The notes: generated by a model not told the origin, from the sequence alone. DNA of 64,000 nucleotides from Tubulanus polymorphus (GCF_964204645.1 NC_134034.1:13457962-13521961), one strand, 5' to 3'. Shown: positions 1-12,949, counted from the stretch's first letter. Program-made: numbers and translations.

Positions 1-431
1 ACAGTGGCAATAGAGGATCCACCAGGTGTCGCTAGTGTGCAGTAGGTCATCAACTACTGCGCCGATAGAGGATTCCTCTTGTGGCAAGCAAGGATCCGCC
101 AGGTGTCGCTAGTATTCAGTAGGACATCGTTTACAGTGGCAATAGAGGATCCACCAGGTGTCGCTAGTGTGCAGTAGGTCATCAACTACTGCGCCGATAG
201 AGGATTCCTCTTGTGGCAAGCAAGGATCCGCTAGGTGTCGTTAGTATTCAGTAGGACATCAACTACAGTGGCAATAGAGGATCCACCAGGTGTCGCTAGT
301 GTGCAGTAGGTCATCAACTACTGCGCCGATAGAGGATTCCTCTTGTGGCAAGCAAGGATCCGCCAGGTGTCGCTAGTATTCAGTAGGACATCGACTACAG
401 TGGCAATAGAGGATCCACCAGGTGTCGCTAA
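1..431. repeat. Minisatellite, 132-bp unit made of two 66-bp halves
   Basis: Units start at 1, 133, 265 and 397; each half contains GGATCCRCCAGGTGTCGCTA. The same family recurs at 9474-9757, 21880-22222 (inverted) and 29420-29752. Confidence 0.9.
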
Positions 432-750
432 TGGTCACTTATCCACGCTGCAGTTCAATTCCAAAAGTTCCAAATTGTCCGTGATGAAAAAAGAATCTTA
501 AGAAGCTGACGAACAACTCATAACAACTCGAGTATAAAGTGCAGCAATTGCAAACAGTATCTGATGATAAATGTCCTCAAAATACCAGTATCAGCAGGGT
601 TTCACATAGATTAACCGACTGTATCCCTAATGATCAGTGGTATTTGGATTGCTAACACGATAAAAACTATCATTACAATAACCGTTGTAACTTAGTGACT
701 AGTTAAAAAATCATTTCTATATGGGAGAAAAACAGAATTGTATCCTGGAA

Positions 751-1195
751 TTAAGTTGTTTGATTGGCTATAGAACTAAAATGAGCTTAGACTGGCCTCG
801 AGTTGCTAAATTGGTTTTTGGACCAAAATAACTTTAGACTTGTCTCAACTTGTTGGATAAACTACATAACTAGAATGAGCTTAAACTGGTCTTAAGTTGT
901 TAGATTGGTTATAGAACCAAAATGAGCTTAGACTGGTTTAAGTTGTTAGATTGGTTATAGAACCAAAATGAGCTTAGACTGGCCTCGAGTTGCTAAATTA
1001 GTTTTTGGACCAAAATAACTTTAGACTTGTCTCAAGTTGTTAGATTCGTTTTTGAAATCAATATGAGCTTAGACTTTTCTTAAGGTATTGAATTAGTTAA
1101 AACGCTTAGGTGAACTTTGACCGGTCTTAACTTGTTGGATAAACTACATAACTAGAATGAGCTAAGACTGGTTTTAAATTGTTAGACTGGCAATG
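751..1195. repeat. Degenerate tandem repeat of about 47 bp (AGACTGGTCTTAAGTTGTTAG family)
   Basis: Repeated GATTGG, TATAGAACCAAAATGAGC and CTTAGACTGG blocks. This is the internal module of the MITE family seen at 20153 and 42026, expanded in tandem. Confidence 0.8.
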
Positions 1196-1901
1196 GGATT
1201 AAGTTACTCTGCAACTGGCTTCTCATTGTGAAATCACAGTCATCTGTCATATGTTTATCTACAGCCTTTCCGCTGTACACCAGAAGCTTCGCAAATCCTA
1301 ATTAATCTGGTTTTGAAATGGTTTCCACGTATTTGATATCGAGCTGCTGAGATTTCAATTGAATTCGTGTTTATCTCATGGTTTGAACGGATGGTGGTAT
1401 GTGCACGTATGACGTATGGGTGGGGTCTGAACTGTCTGATTCTTAGAAATCTATCCAATTACGATTTAATGACGATAATTTGACTATTCTAGAACAAACG
1501 CGTAAGTACGTAGTTAGTATTTGAAATGAATTAGAAGGGCAGATTTAGCGGGTTTTTCTGTGGAAGGAGAAAATGGCCGACCTGCGACTTTCTGCAGGAA
1601 GACCACCATGATTTCTTCTCAAATGAAGTACCCATTTGAATTCTCCAGTCCAACCGCTTCTAAGAATCCTAGATCCGCCTTGAGAGTCTGCTGACACCGT
1701 TTTATAAATCAGGGATTAACACGTACAGATTGGTTAATAATGATTTGACTATTTTTTAAGCGAATGAACGTAGAGCAGCAGCAGCTATACCCTCTGATTC
1801 GTGTTCTCATTTTGATTGCCAGAATCGCTGAGATTTGAGTTGATCTTAGAACCAACAATATTCAATTGCATGGCGATGTTGTGTGTATTATCGCTGCAGC
1901 C

Positions 1902-2496
1902 TTGAAGCCACGTACACGCGGTCGAGGTTTAGGTAAAGACCGGTTGAAGCCACGTGCACGCGGTCGAGGTTTAGGTAAAGACCGGTTGAAGCCACGTACA
2001 CGCGGTCGAGGTTTAGGTAAAGACCGGTTGAAGCCACGTACACGCGGTCGAGGTTTAGGTAAAGACCGGTTGAAGCCACGTACACGCGGTCGAGGTTTAG
2101 GTAAAGACCGGTTGAAGCCACGTGCACGCGGTCGAGGTTTAGGTAAAGACCGGTTGAAGCCACGTACACGCGGTCGAGGTTTAGGTAAAGACCGGTTGAA
2201 GCCACGTACACGCGGTCGAGGTTTAGGTAAAGACCGGTTGAAGCCACGTACACGCGGTCGAGGTTTAGGTAAAGACCGGTTGAAGCCACGTACACGCGGT
2301 CGAGGTTTAGGTAAAGACCGGTTGAAGCCACGTACACGCGGTCGAGGTTTAGGTAAAGACCGGTTGAAGCCACGTACACGCGGTCGAGGTTGAGGTAAAG
2401 ACCGGTTAAAGCCACGTACACGCGGTCAAGGTTTAGGTAAAGACCGGTTGAAGCCACGTACACGCGGTCGAGGTTTAGGTAAAGACCGGTTGAAGT
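1902..2496. repeat. Minisatellite, 42-bp unit, 14 copies
   Basis: Nearly identical 42-bp units (1902, 1944, and so on). As 42 is a multiple of 3, open frames arise on both strands (LKPRTRGRGLGKDR on + and STGLYLNLDRVYVA on -); neither is likely to be a protein. Confidence 0.92.
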
Positions 2497-2796
2497 CCAT
2501 TTCGATTCTGTAACCAATCTAAGTCTAGTAAGAGTATGAGTTTCTAGTATGAGTTTCATCTGTGTTCAGTTTGACCAGCGGTGAATCTCCGAGCGCAGAA
2601 CCTCATGAGTCGTGTGTCTGTGTGTGTGTGGTGTTGGCAGAGTCTGTTTGTATGTCGACAGGTACAGGATAAGTTCATTCAACTCGGCGCTCTCGCTGTG
2701 ACGAGCAGGTCTTTCAGACCGCTGTCAATCATTATTTTACTTACCTTTCATTGGACTATGATAGATTCGATCTTGGACTGATCTAAACGTATCGTA

Positions 2797-3320
2797 TTAT
2801 CAGGAGTTACTGCCTCGGATTTTGGATGAGTAAACATCATTAAAAAATCAGAGTAGCTGTTTCACGGAAACAGGAGTTTCTGTCTGCGATAGATTGGAGT
2901 AACTATATCTGAGAATTTTGAGTAACCATATCTAGAAAGGAGTAGCAATCTCGGGAGATATTGGAGTAATTGTCTCAAAGAAAAATTAGATAGAATCTGT
3001 GAGTTGTTTCTTGGAGTAATCGTCACAAATTGGAGTTTATTGAACTGGTGATATTGGATTAACTGTCTAGGAAAATTGGATTGATTGGAGTAACTATCAA
3101 AAATAGGATTTACTCAATTGGAGATATTGGAGTAAGTGTGTCTTTTAGAGAGATTTGGGATACAACATGCAGGAATTTGTAATTGAAGTAACCGTCAAAT
3201 TGGAGTATCTGTACTGGAAATATTGGAGTAACTGATCGTAAATATTGGAGTAACTGTGAAGAAATTGAACTTGAAGGAACTGTTGAAAATTTGAGTAATT
3301 CTCAAAGAGATCTCCAAGAT
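2797..3320. repeat. Degenerate tandem repeat around TTGGAGTAACTGTC
   Basis: About 20 diverged copies of a 25-30 bp unit with the core GGAGTAACTGTC and variable spacing. Confidence 0.7.
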
Positions 3321-3737
3321 CCAAAAAACTAATTTACTCGGTTTAGCTTTGAGAGCTGCACTGCTGTTGCTGCCCCCTATTGACAGGAATTAGTAAATGA
3401 ACTCGTCTGCAGAAATGGCCTCGCGATGGTGAAAACACGACGAGGAGTTTGTTTTCGTAAGCAGTCGCTGGCGCCCCCTATTGAGATAACGTCGAGCGAC
3501 CGGTTTACGCGTCGTAGGTCAGCCATTACCGAGGTAAGGCAGTCGCACCAAAGAGAAGTCGGCATCACTTTTCGAGTAGAATGCAGAAAGCCCTTTAAAC
3601 CTGGCTGCTTTTCCAGCCATCACTCGTTTCTATTGTTGCCTTACATGTGATGCTCACCCTAGTGACCAATCAGTGAACAAACGGTCAAATCGTCTCCGTG
3701 TGATCCGGGGGCTGAGTTCCAGTCAATTTCACGAGCT

Positions 3738-3976
3738 TCGACCAGCTGACCTCTGCTCTGAGCTTCGACCTGCTGGCCTCTGCTCTGAGCTTTGACCAGC
3801 TGGCCTCTGCTCTGAGCTTCGACCAGCTGACCTCTGCTCTGAGCTTTGACCAGCTGGCCTCTGCTCTGAGCTTCGACCAGCTGACCTCTGCTCTGAGCTT
3901 TGACCAGCTGACCTCTGCTCTGAGCTTTGACCAGCTGGCCTCTGCTCTGAGCTTCGACCCGCTGGCCTCTGCTCTA
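3738..3976. repeat. Minisatellite, 27-bp unit, about 9 copies
   Basis: Unit GAGCTTYGACCAGCTGRCCT plus CTGCTCT. It is a multiple of 3, so a frame is open on the minus strand (SWSKLRAEV); not considered a gene. Confidence 0.9.
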
Positions 3977-4698
3977 AAGTTAGTTAGGATCAGGGATTCG
4001 GAGATGAATTTAATTTTCACCGGGGAAATATTTTCGCTGTCTCGTAATCTGTGATTTGATAAAAATAGGACATTCTTTCGTGTCGAGTCCTCAAAAGTAA
4101 CCGAATTGAAGATTTCTTCTTTCGTGAGTTTTTTTTTCTCACGTAAAATCAGATTTGTCTAGAGATAATTGTTGCGTTTGATCCTAAGATGTTTACACAC
4201 GTTTCAAAAACCCGGACGCATTCTTGACGGAGTTCCGCCCGGTGCTTACTGATGTTTTGAAATGTAAGATTCTAAGTTTGCTCATATTCCACGTGGAATT
4301 GTTTGTTTGCCTCCTCGTTTACTGTTTAAACTGGCGGAAATTATAACCAGTTGTTTGTAAACTGCTCACCTGCCAGGGCTGGTTTCATTGCATATTCTAT
4401 GGTAATTGCTAGGGTAACTCTCGGACAGGTGGGTGGTTATCGGTGAAGCAGTTTTTCAATCTGGACCCAGTTATCATTGTGGATAGATTACCAACCGAGG
4501 CTAGGTTTCATAGATTGAGTGGATTAAGTTATCCCTCGGAATGAGCCCTCAACTCAGACTCCGTTTCATAAAAAACAAGGTATAAAGTTTATCTAGAGGA
4601 TAACTGTTCAATGAGGGCCTGGTTTTATAGGCCGAGTGTCAAAGTGTCGACGAGTATCAACGAAATTTTTAAGTTAGGTTTTTTGTATTTATTGGGTG

Positions 4699-4800
4699 GA
4701 GGCATCCTTGTGGGGCAGAGGACATTGTTGTGGGGCAGAGGACATTGTTGTGGGGCAGAGGACATAGTTGTGGGGCAGAGGACATTGTTGTGGGGCAGGC
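4699..4800. repeat. Minisatellite, 20-bp unit (TGGGGCAGAGGACATTGTTG), 5 copies
   Basis: Tandem copies with single-base changes; decayed copies continue to about 5010. Confidence 0.85.
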
Positions 4801-5431
4801 ATAGTCAGTGGCATTGTCTTTGAAAAAGTGACATCATTTTGAGACAGACTTAGATTTTTGTGGGACAAGAGATGTTGTTTGAGGACCTGATATTGTTTCG
4901 GAGCAGAAGACATTGTAATGGGACAGGCGGATTATTGTGGATAGGCGACATCTTTATGGGATAAAATCCTTGTGGGACGGATGACTGTTGTGGGTGATAT
5001 TATTTTGTGGGGCGAACTATATCTTAATGTCTTGTTCGGGTAAATCACATCATCGTGGATGAAATCAATACTCCTTTGTATTTTCTGCACCCTATGACCT
5101 CTGATTTAACCTAAATCACTTGCTGGGAGTTGGTGATGTAGTTAATGTCTAATTCATTAGTTTCATACGCCAATCGCGCTTACTAGGTTGCGTATATTTT
5201 CCAGATGATGAGGCCCCCTAGTGGCAGTTTTATTTACCGATATCTTGATGTTATCGTTTAACAGCGGAATGCAGTTAAATAGCCCCCTCAGTGACAACGT
5301 ATAAAACTAATTACGGCTTAAATCCGCTTTAAGGAACTGAAAATCAAGTGTTTGAGATCACAGAAAGCAACTTTATTAAGTTAATCAATTATCGATGAAA
5401 GTCAAACTTATATCTTCATGGTCGGGGCTCT

Positions 5432-5574
5432 TGGGGCTGGTTGCATAGTCATGGCTTAGACGTAAGACTAGTCTAAGACCAACCTGGTTCTATAGCCGAT
5501 CTAACAACTTAAGACCAGTCTTCAAGATTTAAGACCACTTTTGGACTTAAGTCACGACTGTGCAACTGGTTCCT
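5432..5574. mobile_element. MITE, GGTTGCATAGTC terminal-inverted-repeat family
   Basis: Ends GGGGCTGGTTGCATAGTCAT and its near complement CGACTGTGCAACTGGTTCC; the interior carries the AGACCAGTCTTAAG module shared with 20153, 26568, 39310 and 42026. Confidence 0.75.
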
Positions 5575-5992
5575 GTGATTATATCTCAATACCGCAGTTT
5601 TAAAATCCCATTGAAAGTCGTCGAAAATGAAGTAAATTTGACTCGTGTTAAATCGACTTTTAGTCACGCCATCTTGTGGGATATAGCTGTAATATAGTTG
5701 TTGCAATTTTCCACGAACTCGAATCGAACCCTCCTCCCCTCCGTACGTGAATGGAACGACCCTTCGTCTGTCGTCGTTGTGCGTGAAATGATGATTTTAC
5801 CCGTGTGTGATCTGTATTTTCGAAAACAAAAAAATTCATCTTTTTATTCATATATACATATACATGGGTCCTGATATTTACAGCTGAACCTCGTTATAAA
5901 ATACACTCAGATTCGACAAACGTCGGAAGAAAAATTGACGCATTTCATGCTGGAAAAATAACAAAATATAATGACAAGATTTTCTGGCGTCC

Positions 5993-6172
5993 CGGGACCA
6001 GTTGCACAGTCTTAAGTTGCACATTTCGAGACCAGTCTGAGCTCATTTTGGTTCTCTAACCGATCAAAAAACATAAGACCAGTCTAAGCTCGTTTCGGAT
6101 CAAGAAGCCAACGTAACAACTCGAGACCATCGTATGATTTCAGATTCTCGTCTGCGCAAAACTGGGTCCCGA
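5993..6172. mobile_element. MITE of the same superfamily (GGGACCAGTTGCACAG ends)
   Basis: Terminal repeats GGGACCAGTTGCACAG and CTGCGCAAAACTGGGTCCC around the AGACCAGTCTAAGCTC module. Confidence 0.65.
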
Positions 6173-6205
6173 GAAGTTCGTCGCAACGAGCTTCACCTGT
6201 AAATA

Positions 6206-6312
6206 TTCACATATATAAATGTATGTATATATGCCTCATGTGAAAATGTGTTTGTAAAACTGTTATATGAAATATATATATATGTATATATATATATGTA
6301 TATAAATGTAGA
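6206..6312. repeat. TA-rich microsatellite
   Basis: Runs of ATATATGTATAT and related dinucleotides; an ATT/ATC run follows at 6410-6452. Confidence 0.8.
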
Positions 6313-6779
6313 TATTTGTGTAAACGGTATAAATAATATCTCTCTATTGTAGCAAATTCATGACCACTGGACCGGGGTAAATGTCTACTCAATATCTATA
6401 TTTCCTATGCATTATCATCATTATTATAACTATCATTATTATTATCATCATCTAACACATTGTCAGTCTCTGTACTTATTAGACTTCTTTTATTCGTCGA
6501 TCTTTACGTGTATTGGAAATGTTTGTATTTTTTTTCTTTCGAAATTTTTCGAATTTTTTTTTTTTTTTCGTAAAAAAATTTCAATTAAGTTTCCGAATTA
6601 TGCGGCGGCGATTTTCTAACAAGTCTTCACGGTGTTCGTTTTTTACTGATAAAAGATGGCTCTGTTGGCGATCTTTTTCGAATTTTGATTTGTCTTTAGA
6701 AACCGGTGTGCGATGTGTTTTGACTGCGCATGCGGGTTCCCCCTCCCCAAACACCCCTTGATTGAGTTGTGAATATTAA

Positions 6780-7060
6780 CCCTTTCAGTGCATCTACACC
6801 GCAGTGTGGTGTATAAATCAGTGATAGATTTTTCAAGTACACCGCCCTGCGGTGTATTGATGTAATTTGTAATTATCTCTCTTGAAAAATGGCAGCACCT
6901 GTCAAACATAGTGAAATACTAGTAATTAACGATACACCGCGCCGCGGTGTAGACGCATTATGGTGGTATTCCCGTTATTCAACACACTAGGGTGGAATTT
7001 TTTAAAATTTTCAAATTATCTCTAGCACTATAGGGTGTTAACTCGTCGGCACTGAAAGGG
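6780..7060. mobile_element. Non-autonomous piggyBac-like MITE with TTAA target duplication
   Basis: Starts CCCTTTCAGTGC and ends with its perfect complement GCACTGAAAGGG; TTAA directly flanks both ends (6776-6779, 7061-7064). Inside are repeated ACACCGC..GCGGTGT palindromes. TTAA duplications are diagnostic of piggyBac-type transposition; there is no coding capacity. Confidence 0.8.
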
Positions 7061-7740
7061 TTAACAGAAATTCGTTTTTGCTGTGAACTAGATCAACGTC
7101 ATCAAGATTTTTTTCTCCATTTCGTCGGGCGTCCAATTTTATATACTTTAACAATTGAACATTTACCGGTCATTACAGGGAGTCGTCTCAAGCACCCTCT
7201 CATCATTAGTGACACAATGCTGATGAACATGTTATGAAATCCTGAGTAGTTCCATAAAACAGACATCTTGTCCCTAAATTGCGGACAGGATGTAAAGCAT
7301 TCACCAGCGGTCATGCATTGACACCAAACATTTCACTCTTTGAAGTTCCTCCTAGTTTATTTTTTGTTAAGATAGGTCGGGTGGTCAAGGGGTATTTGCA
7401 GTTTTTTGAAATAGTCTCGTCTTCAATTTTCAGTCATCAATGACGCATTCCCTGAATGCTTAGAAAAAGAATGAATGATTTTGGCCCCGGCAATCCCTGA
7501 ACTTACAACGTCATCAAATTCCAATCCATTCAACATCGCTTAACACCATCACTATACTGACACCTATCGATCACTCTTGGCATAATGTATGTTGATTTAT
7601 GCGTGTTTATTGCCACTGTGTCGCTTGAATTATGACGAGTTTGCCCCACTCACGTTTAAACATATCGATGGTTTATTTTCAGAGACTGGCATTGTTGCAT
7701 TATTTTCTTCTGCCTTCTATCAAGTTTCTTCTTTTCTCTG

Positions 7741-7742
7741 TT

Positions 7743-7777
<35 letters not shown>

Positions 7778-7801
7778 GTCCCTCTCTGTATCTCTGTCCC
7801 T
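7741..7801. repeat. CT microsatellite
   Basis: (TC)n with TTTC and TCTGT interruptions. Confidence 0.9.
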
Positions 7802-8166
7802 TTCTACCATTTTGCTAAATCACTCCATGTTTTTGGCTTGATTTTGAGTGTGACAAATTTCTGATCTTTGTGTTATCACAACCCGCTTTATGAGCCGGAT
7901 GAGCCTGTGCGGACCCCAATTCAATAGTTCTGAGTCAACTTTTGAATGAAATTTTTTTTGTTTTCAAATATGTATTCAAACAATTTACGGTCGAACAAAC
8001 TTCCATAACTTGGTCAACCGCAACTTGGTTTGGAAAATACCTGACCCTCTTAAACTGCTGGTAGTTTCCTCAAAAAGTTTTTGGGAATTCCATCACATTG
8101 CAGTTTATAACAGTTGTACCTATTGCGATATGGACGTACTGCTTAGTTGTACCTATACTCCGGTCT

Positions 8167-8669
8167 CAAGAACTACTCAGAAGATCTGAATTGAGCTGAG
8201 TCTACTGTACTATCCAACTCAGATATCACTGTCAAGTCAAAAGATGTGACTTGAGCGGAGTCTACTGTACCATCCAACTCAGATATCGCTTTCAAGTCAA
8301 AAGATCAGACTTGAGCGGAGTCTACTGTACCATCCAACTCAGATATCACTGTCAAGTCAAAAGATGTGACTTGAGTGGAGTCTACTGTACCATCCAACTC
8401 AGATATCGCTTTCAAGTCAAAAGATGTGACTTGAGCGGAGTCTACTGTATCATCCAACTCAGATATCACTCTCAAGTCAAAAGATCTGACTTGAGCTGAG
8501 TCTACTGTATCATCCAACTCCGATATCACTCTCAAGTCAAAAGATGTGACTTGAGCGGAGTCTACTGTATCATCCAACTCAGATATCACTCTCAAGTCAA
8601 AAGATCCGACTTGAGCGGAGTCTACTGTATCATCCAACTCAGATATCACTCTCAAGTCAAAAGATCCAA
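8167..8669. repeat. Minisatellite, 60-bp unit, about 8 copies
   Basis: Each unit carries TCAAGTCAAAAGATSTGACT, GGAGTCTACTGTAYCATCC and AACTCAGATATCACT. It is a multiple of 3, so frames stay open on both strands; not a gene. Confidence 0.92.
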
Positions 8670-8849
8670 CTCTAATTCAATGTCAAAAATTTTCTTTTTT
8701 TCATTTCTTCAGCTATTGATATTTTTTTTGTTTTCAATGAAAATCTCTCAATTTGTTCTCAATGTATAGTGAGGGGGCTATAAATGATGATTTGTCAATG
8801 TTGCTTATATTCGTCGTATTATATAAGGTTAATTCAAGTATTGGGGGGC

Positions 8850-8965
8850 TTGGCTTCATCATCCTCCCTCGGCAGGGATTTGAACCCGATGGCATGACTA
8901 GACGCGCCCGTAGCACGAACCCCAGCCGAGCCCCTGCCACACTAAACCACGGGACTACTTCACAT
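8850..8965 (-). mobile_element. tRNA-derived SINE head
   Basis: The reverse strand reads an A-box-like GTGGTTTAGTGTGGCAG and a B-box GGGTTCAAATCCC about 55 bp later, the pol III promoter of tRNA-derived SINEs. Related fragments: 27605-27665, 31190-31300, 38340-38640 and the array at 35733-36262. Confidence 0.65.
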
Positions 8966-9008
8966 TTATGAGCTATATTTAGAAAAAGAGTTGATCATTT
9001 GAAAATGA

Positions 9009-9296
9009 ACTGATTTTGACTCAAGAGTTATCTCTAACCACCATGGACTCATTCGTTTAAGAGTTCCTGCTCCTAACAGGCTCATCTCAACAGGGGTCAA
9101 TTCGACTGCCGCTAAGTCAATTGAGTTAATCCCGGGGTTGGAGGTAAATGACCTCCCGCAATTTGTGCTGAGACAAATTTCTATCTCGCAAAAGGTTGTG
9201 CTTTTCATTAGAAAAAAAGATGCTGTACGTTCTGTGCTTAAACTGCTTAGGTCGAACATGTATTCACTAGCTAGCCGTGGTAGTCCTCATGTTTAA
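9009..9296 (+). other. Open frame of 95 codons without a Met start at its 5' end, unrecognised
   Basis: Runs from a TGA (9006) to TAA (9294-9296) with a protein-like composition (for example RVPAPNRLIST, LEVNDLPQFVLRQISI, LFIRKKDAV). It could be a remnant of a transposon ORF or an exon of an unknown gene. No splice sites were assigned. Confidence 0.2.
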
Positions 9297-9473
9297 AAAG
9301 GCATTATTGCATTGCGTGGTGAATGATACTGGTGGCGCCACCTGGCTTAATGTATCATTTCACTACAATCTGATGTTGTAAACTTATACTTTCTTCTATT
9401 GTTTCCACTATCCGTAAAATAAGCTGTTTATATGTTTCTTATTGCTAAATGTGTCGGTGTTCGAATGGGGTAC

Positions 9474-9757
9474 CGGCAATGCTACTGTGGCGAGTGAGGA
9501 TCCACCAACCAGTTGCGCTAGTGTGCAGTAGGACATCAAATACTGCGACAATAGAAGATTCCACTTGTGGCAAGTGAGGATCCACCAGGTGTTGCTAGTG
9601 TGCAGTAGGACATCAAATACTGCGACAATAGAAGATTCCACTTGTGGCAAGTGAGGATCCACCAGGTGTTGCTAGTGTGCAGTAGGACATCAACTACTGC
9701 GACAATAGAGGATTTTCCACTTGTGGCAAGTGAGGATCCACCAGGTGGCACTAGTGG
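9474..9757. repeat. Minisatellite, 63-66-bp unit, same family as 1-431
   Basis: Four units; the last contains CCACCAGGTGGCACTAG (9738-9754), a close match to the CTCF consensus. Confidence 0.88.
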
Positions 9758-10084
9758 TTACTCAACTGTCCGCGCCTCAATTTATCGCTTCAATTTATCA
9801 TAATATTTGGATTCAAGTTGATTATTGAAAATGAATGAATTTTGACTATGTTATTAAACTATAATCGGGAACTATCTGGTGGTATGCGCGCTGGTTCCCC
9901 ATTGCATGTTATGTCACAAGATGCTCTCACTGCGCCAGTATGGATAGAGTTTTGCGTCGGTGACGTTGCCAGCAGTGATGAGAAATAATCTTAAGGGGTT
10001 CCATTCCTATAACATCAATTGAACTTAATTTTAAACGAACAATTATGCATTAAGAGGGGTTTGTTTTGATTTTCGATTTTCGCT

Positions 10085-10250
10085 TAAGTGCATCTGCACC
10101 GCAGCGCGATGTATAAATCAGTGATGAACTTTGTTAGTACGCGGTGTATCGATGTAATTAGTAATTCTCTATTGAACGAGGGCACGACCTGTCAAACATA
10201 GTGAAAATTAGTAACTAAGGATACACCGCGCTGCGGTGTAGTTGCACTAT
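10085..10250. mobile_element. Remnant of the TTAA/CCCTTTCAGTGC MITE family
   Basis: Internal sequence matches 6790-6955 (CATCTRCACCGC, GTATAAATCAGTGAT, CACCTGTCAAACATAGTG or near variants, ACACCGCGCTGCGGTGTA), but the terminal repeats are lost. Confidence 0.7.
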
Positions 10251-11339
10251 AGCTATACTATTTCTTTTGAAATGCTAAAAACAAAAAAGTTGGAGTACTT
10301 GAATAGATTTTCGAATTTTTCTTTGGTTTTTAGTAAAAAAGCAATATTCAGGGTAAATTTAACCTGTTATCAATTCTAAGTATCTTCAATACATGATGTA
10401 TACCTGTCTAGAGACCTTCCAAAAGTATTTGCGGTAATAAAAGACCAACACGTAAATATGCAGTTAAAAAGTAGCGACTAAACCGCAAAAATTTGAGACA
10501 AATTACTTATTTCTTAAAATGGTTCCCATAGAGTGACTTACAGAGACTTAATCTTCCATTAGTTACTATCAATATTATTATCAGTATTATCATTATCACC
10601 TATTATTCCTTACACAGTGTCTTATTGTAAGGCTCTAAGGAGCTTTACAGAATACGTGATAATATATATACAATTAAGTCGCAATGTAGAATAAAATGAG
10701 ATAAAACTATAGTAGTCTTCAGACCTCAGGTAAAATGCCTTCTAAAAAGGTAAAAGCGTTTAATGAACTGTCCAGCTAAACATTCATCGGTAGAGCATCG
10801 AAACAAACAGTCAATAACATAACGCATTACTAATGGAACTTTAATAAAATGTCCAAAACGGTCTGAAAACTGCAAATAAAAAAAAAACCTAAACAAGAGC
10901 ATTGAGCATCTCTTTATGTACGTAAACGATGGGTATTGTATCGATCGGACAAACTCTGCTTTATGAAATTATCGGTTTTCGGCGCGTGTTGATAAGTCCC
11001 GGCATTCGACGGGCCGAGTACGCGGTCCATCGCTAGGCTGACGAGCAGATGTAATTACTCGAAAGTGTTATCGCGTGAGAATGAAGTGCTTTTGTCATTT
11101 TTGGCAGACATTAATTTCTAGACATGTAAATGTGTGATATATGTGCGTTTATTGAATCAGCGTGTTCCATTAATTAAAGCATCAGTTTCTGCAGCTAGAA
11201 TATGTCCTACCCACCTCGGTCTACTGATGGGAGGTGGCAGCCATTCTCAACTTGGCCTTTTCATTTCAGGAAAAAAAAACGAACCGCCTGCTTCCATAAA
11301 CCCCTTGAATCTATGTCATCAACCACTTCAGCTTAAAAA

Positions 11340-11670
11340 TTGATAGAGGTAGCCATCTTTTCTGGAGTGGTCTGAAGGTCAAATCAGTAACAGGCAATTT
11401 GATGACGTCATGATTTATAGAAGCAGGCAGCCATTATTGTAAAGTATATGGTCTATAGATCAATTCATTTGATGATGTCATAGGGGGTTCTCTTCTGGAA
11501 TGGAAGATCCATTTGCTATGTACCCATAGTCCTTACTTGATGATGCCATCATAGTGGAATTTTATGGTGGCGGCCATCTTTTCTTGAAGGGTCTATAGAT
11601 CAATTGACGAGGTAATTTAATGATGTCACAGGGGGAGTTATGGTCGCAGCCATCTTTACAGGAAGGGTCT
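11340..11670. repeat. Degenerate tandem repeat with GATGATGTCA and GGCAGCCAT motifs
   Basis: Roughly 90-bp diverged units; related copies at 24150-24360 and 39470-39560. Confidence 0.55.
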
Positions 11671-11869
11671 TTGAGATTTTTTCGAAAATGATTTTTGCTC
11701 GTTTTACCCCCGCGTGTTAAGATATTGAAATGATTTATGATAATGTTTGTGTACTGTGTAGAAACGATGTTCATTGGAAGAACAAGAAAACAGCAACAAC
11801 AATAGCACTGGTTTATTACATCAGGTATTCATCTCTGTATCGCTAATCTATAGGAGAGATGAGACTGAA

Positions 11870-12195
11870 AACCACGGCTGCAATCCGCTACATTCCACGG
11901 TCTCAAGTTTAGATCAGTTATACAACCAAAATTAGAACGGCCCAAATATATATTGGTTCTATAACCAATCTTACAACTCAAGACCAGTCTAAGTTTATTT
12001 GGTTCTATAACCAATCTAATGACTTGGACCAGTCCAAGCTCATTTGGGTTCTATAACTGGTCTAACAACTTGAGACCAGTCTATGCTCATTCTGGTTCTA
12101 TAACCAATCTAACAACTTGAGACCGGTCAACCAGATTGGCTATTGAACCAAAAACAGCTGAGACCGGTCTTGGACATAAGCCTTAGCCGTGGAAG
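11870..12195. mobile_element. MITE with internal tandem expansion of the AGACCAGTCTAAGC module
   Basis: Ends ACCACGGCTG and TTAGCCGTGGA; four to five copies of the 47-bp GGTTCTATAACCAATCTAAC module lie inside. Confidence 0.65.
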
Positions 12196-12949
12196 CAAGT
12201 CTGTGATGTTTAAAGCTTCTAGAAATTTCCAACCAGGTGTTTCCCTAATGAAATTCCCTGTAATTAGTTCCAAAAATGAAGCTATTCAAATCCATTGCTC
12301 TCCTGTAGATTGGTGCCTAATTTCTGGACTCATAGTTGTACCGTATGAAGCACAAAGAACTGAGAGAGAGAGATTCTCTTGTTCGTTGGATGAAATGTGA
12401 TAGCGAAATGCTACAAGAAAAACCTGTACTTTTCACCAAATAATCACCCATACAAAAAGAAGAGAGGCAAGGGCCACACTGCGTAGAGCTAACATGAAAT
12501 ATTTTTAGAATTACAAGTTTTTAACGGAAACTTTTCTGTCAATTCTCGGCCATTTTCATTCGCCCCTCTTTTATCAAACGATCTTGAAATTGTTGTCTGA
12601 ATGTGCTTAAAAAAAATCTTGCTTACGAACCAAATCTAGTCACGTATTTCTCCTATTTTCTTAGTATTTTTCACTTCAGTTTTCGCTGTTTTTTCAAACT
12701 TCTTAATTTCGCTTTAAACTCGAAAAAAGCATCATTTGGCACTTTTTCCACTTGCCGTAACGAAAGTCCTTTGCCACACCTTTTTACAGCATCAAAAAGC
12801 AAAATTATACACATTTTCTCTATGCTGCTTTTTTGTTATTTCAAACGTGTTTATGGCAAGGTGAAGGTCAATGAAAGGTCATCAGTTCTAATGATCTTGG
12901 TGTTGATATTCTTGTGGGAGGGAAGAGTCATATTTCTCAAACTCTTACT

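Noticed and set aside
1866-2559. Long frames on both strands
   Set aside because: Produced by a 42-bp tandem repeat whose length is a multiple of 3.
3685-4020. 111-codon minus frame
   Set aside because: Lies on a 27-bp minisatellite.
8251-8655. Overlapping frames on both strands
   Set aside because: Lie on a 60-bp minisatellite.
9408-9751. Minus-strand frames
   Set aside because: Minisatellite of the 66-bp family; repeated peptide units only.
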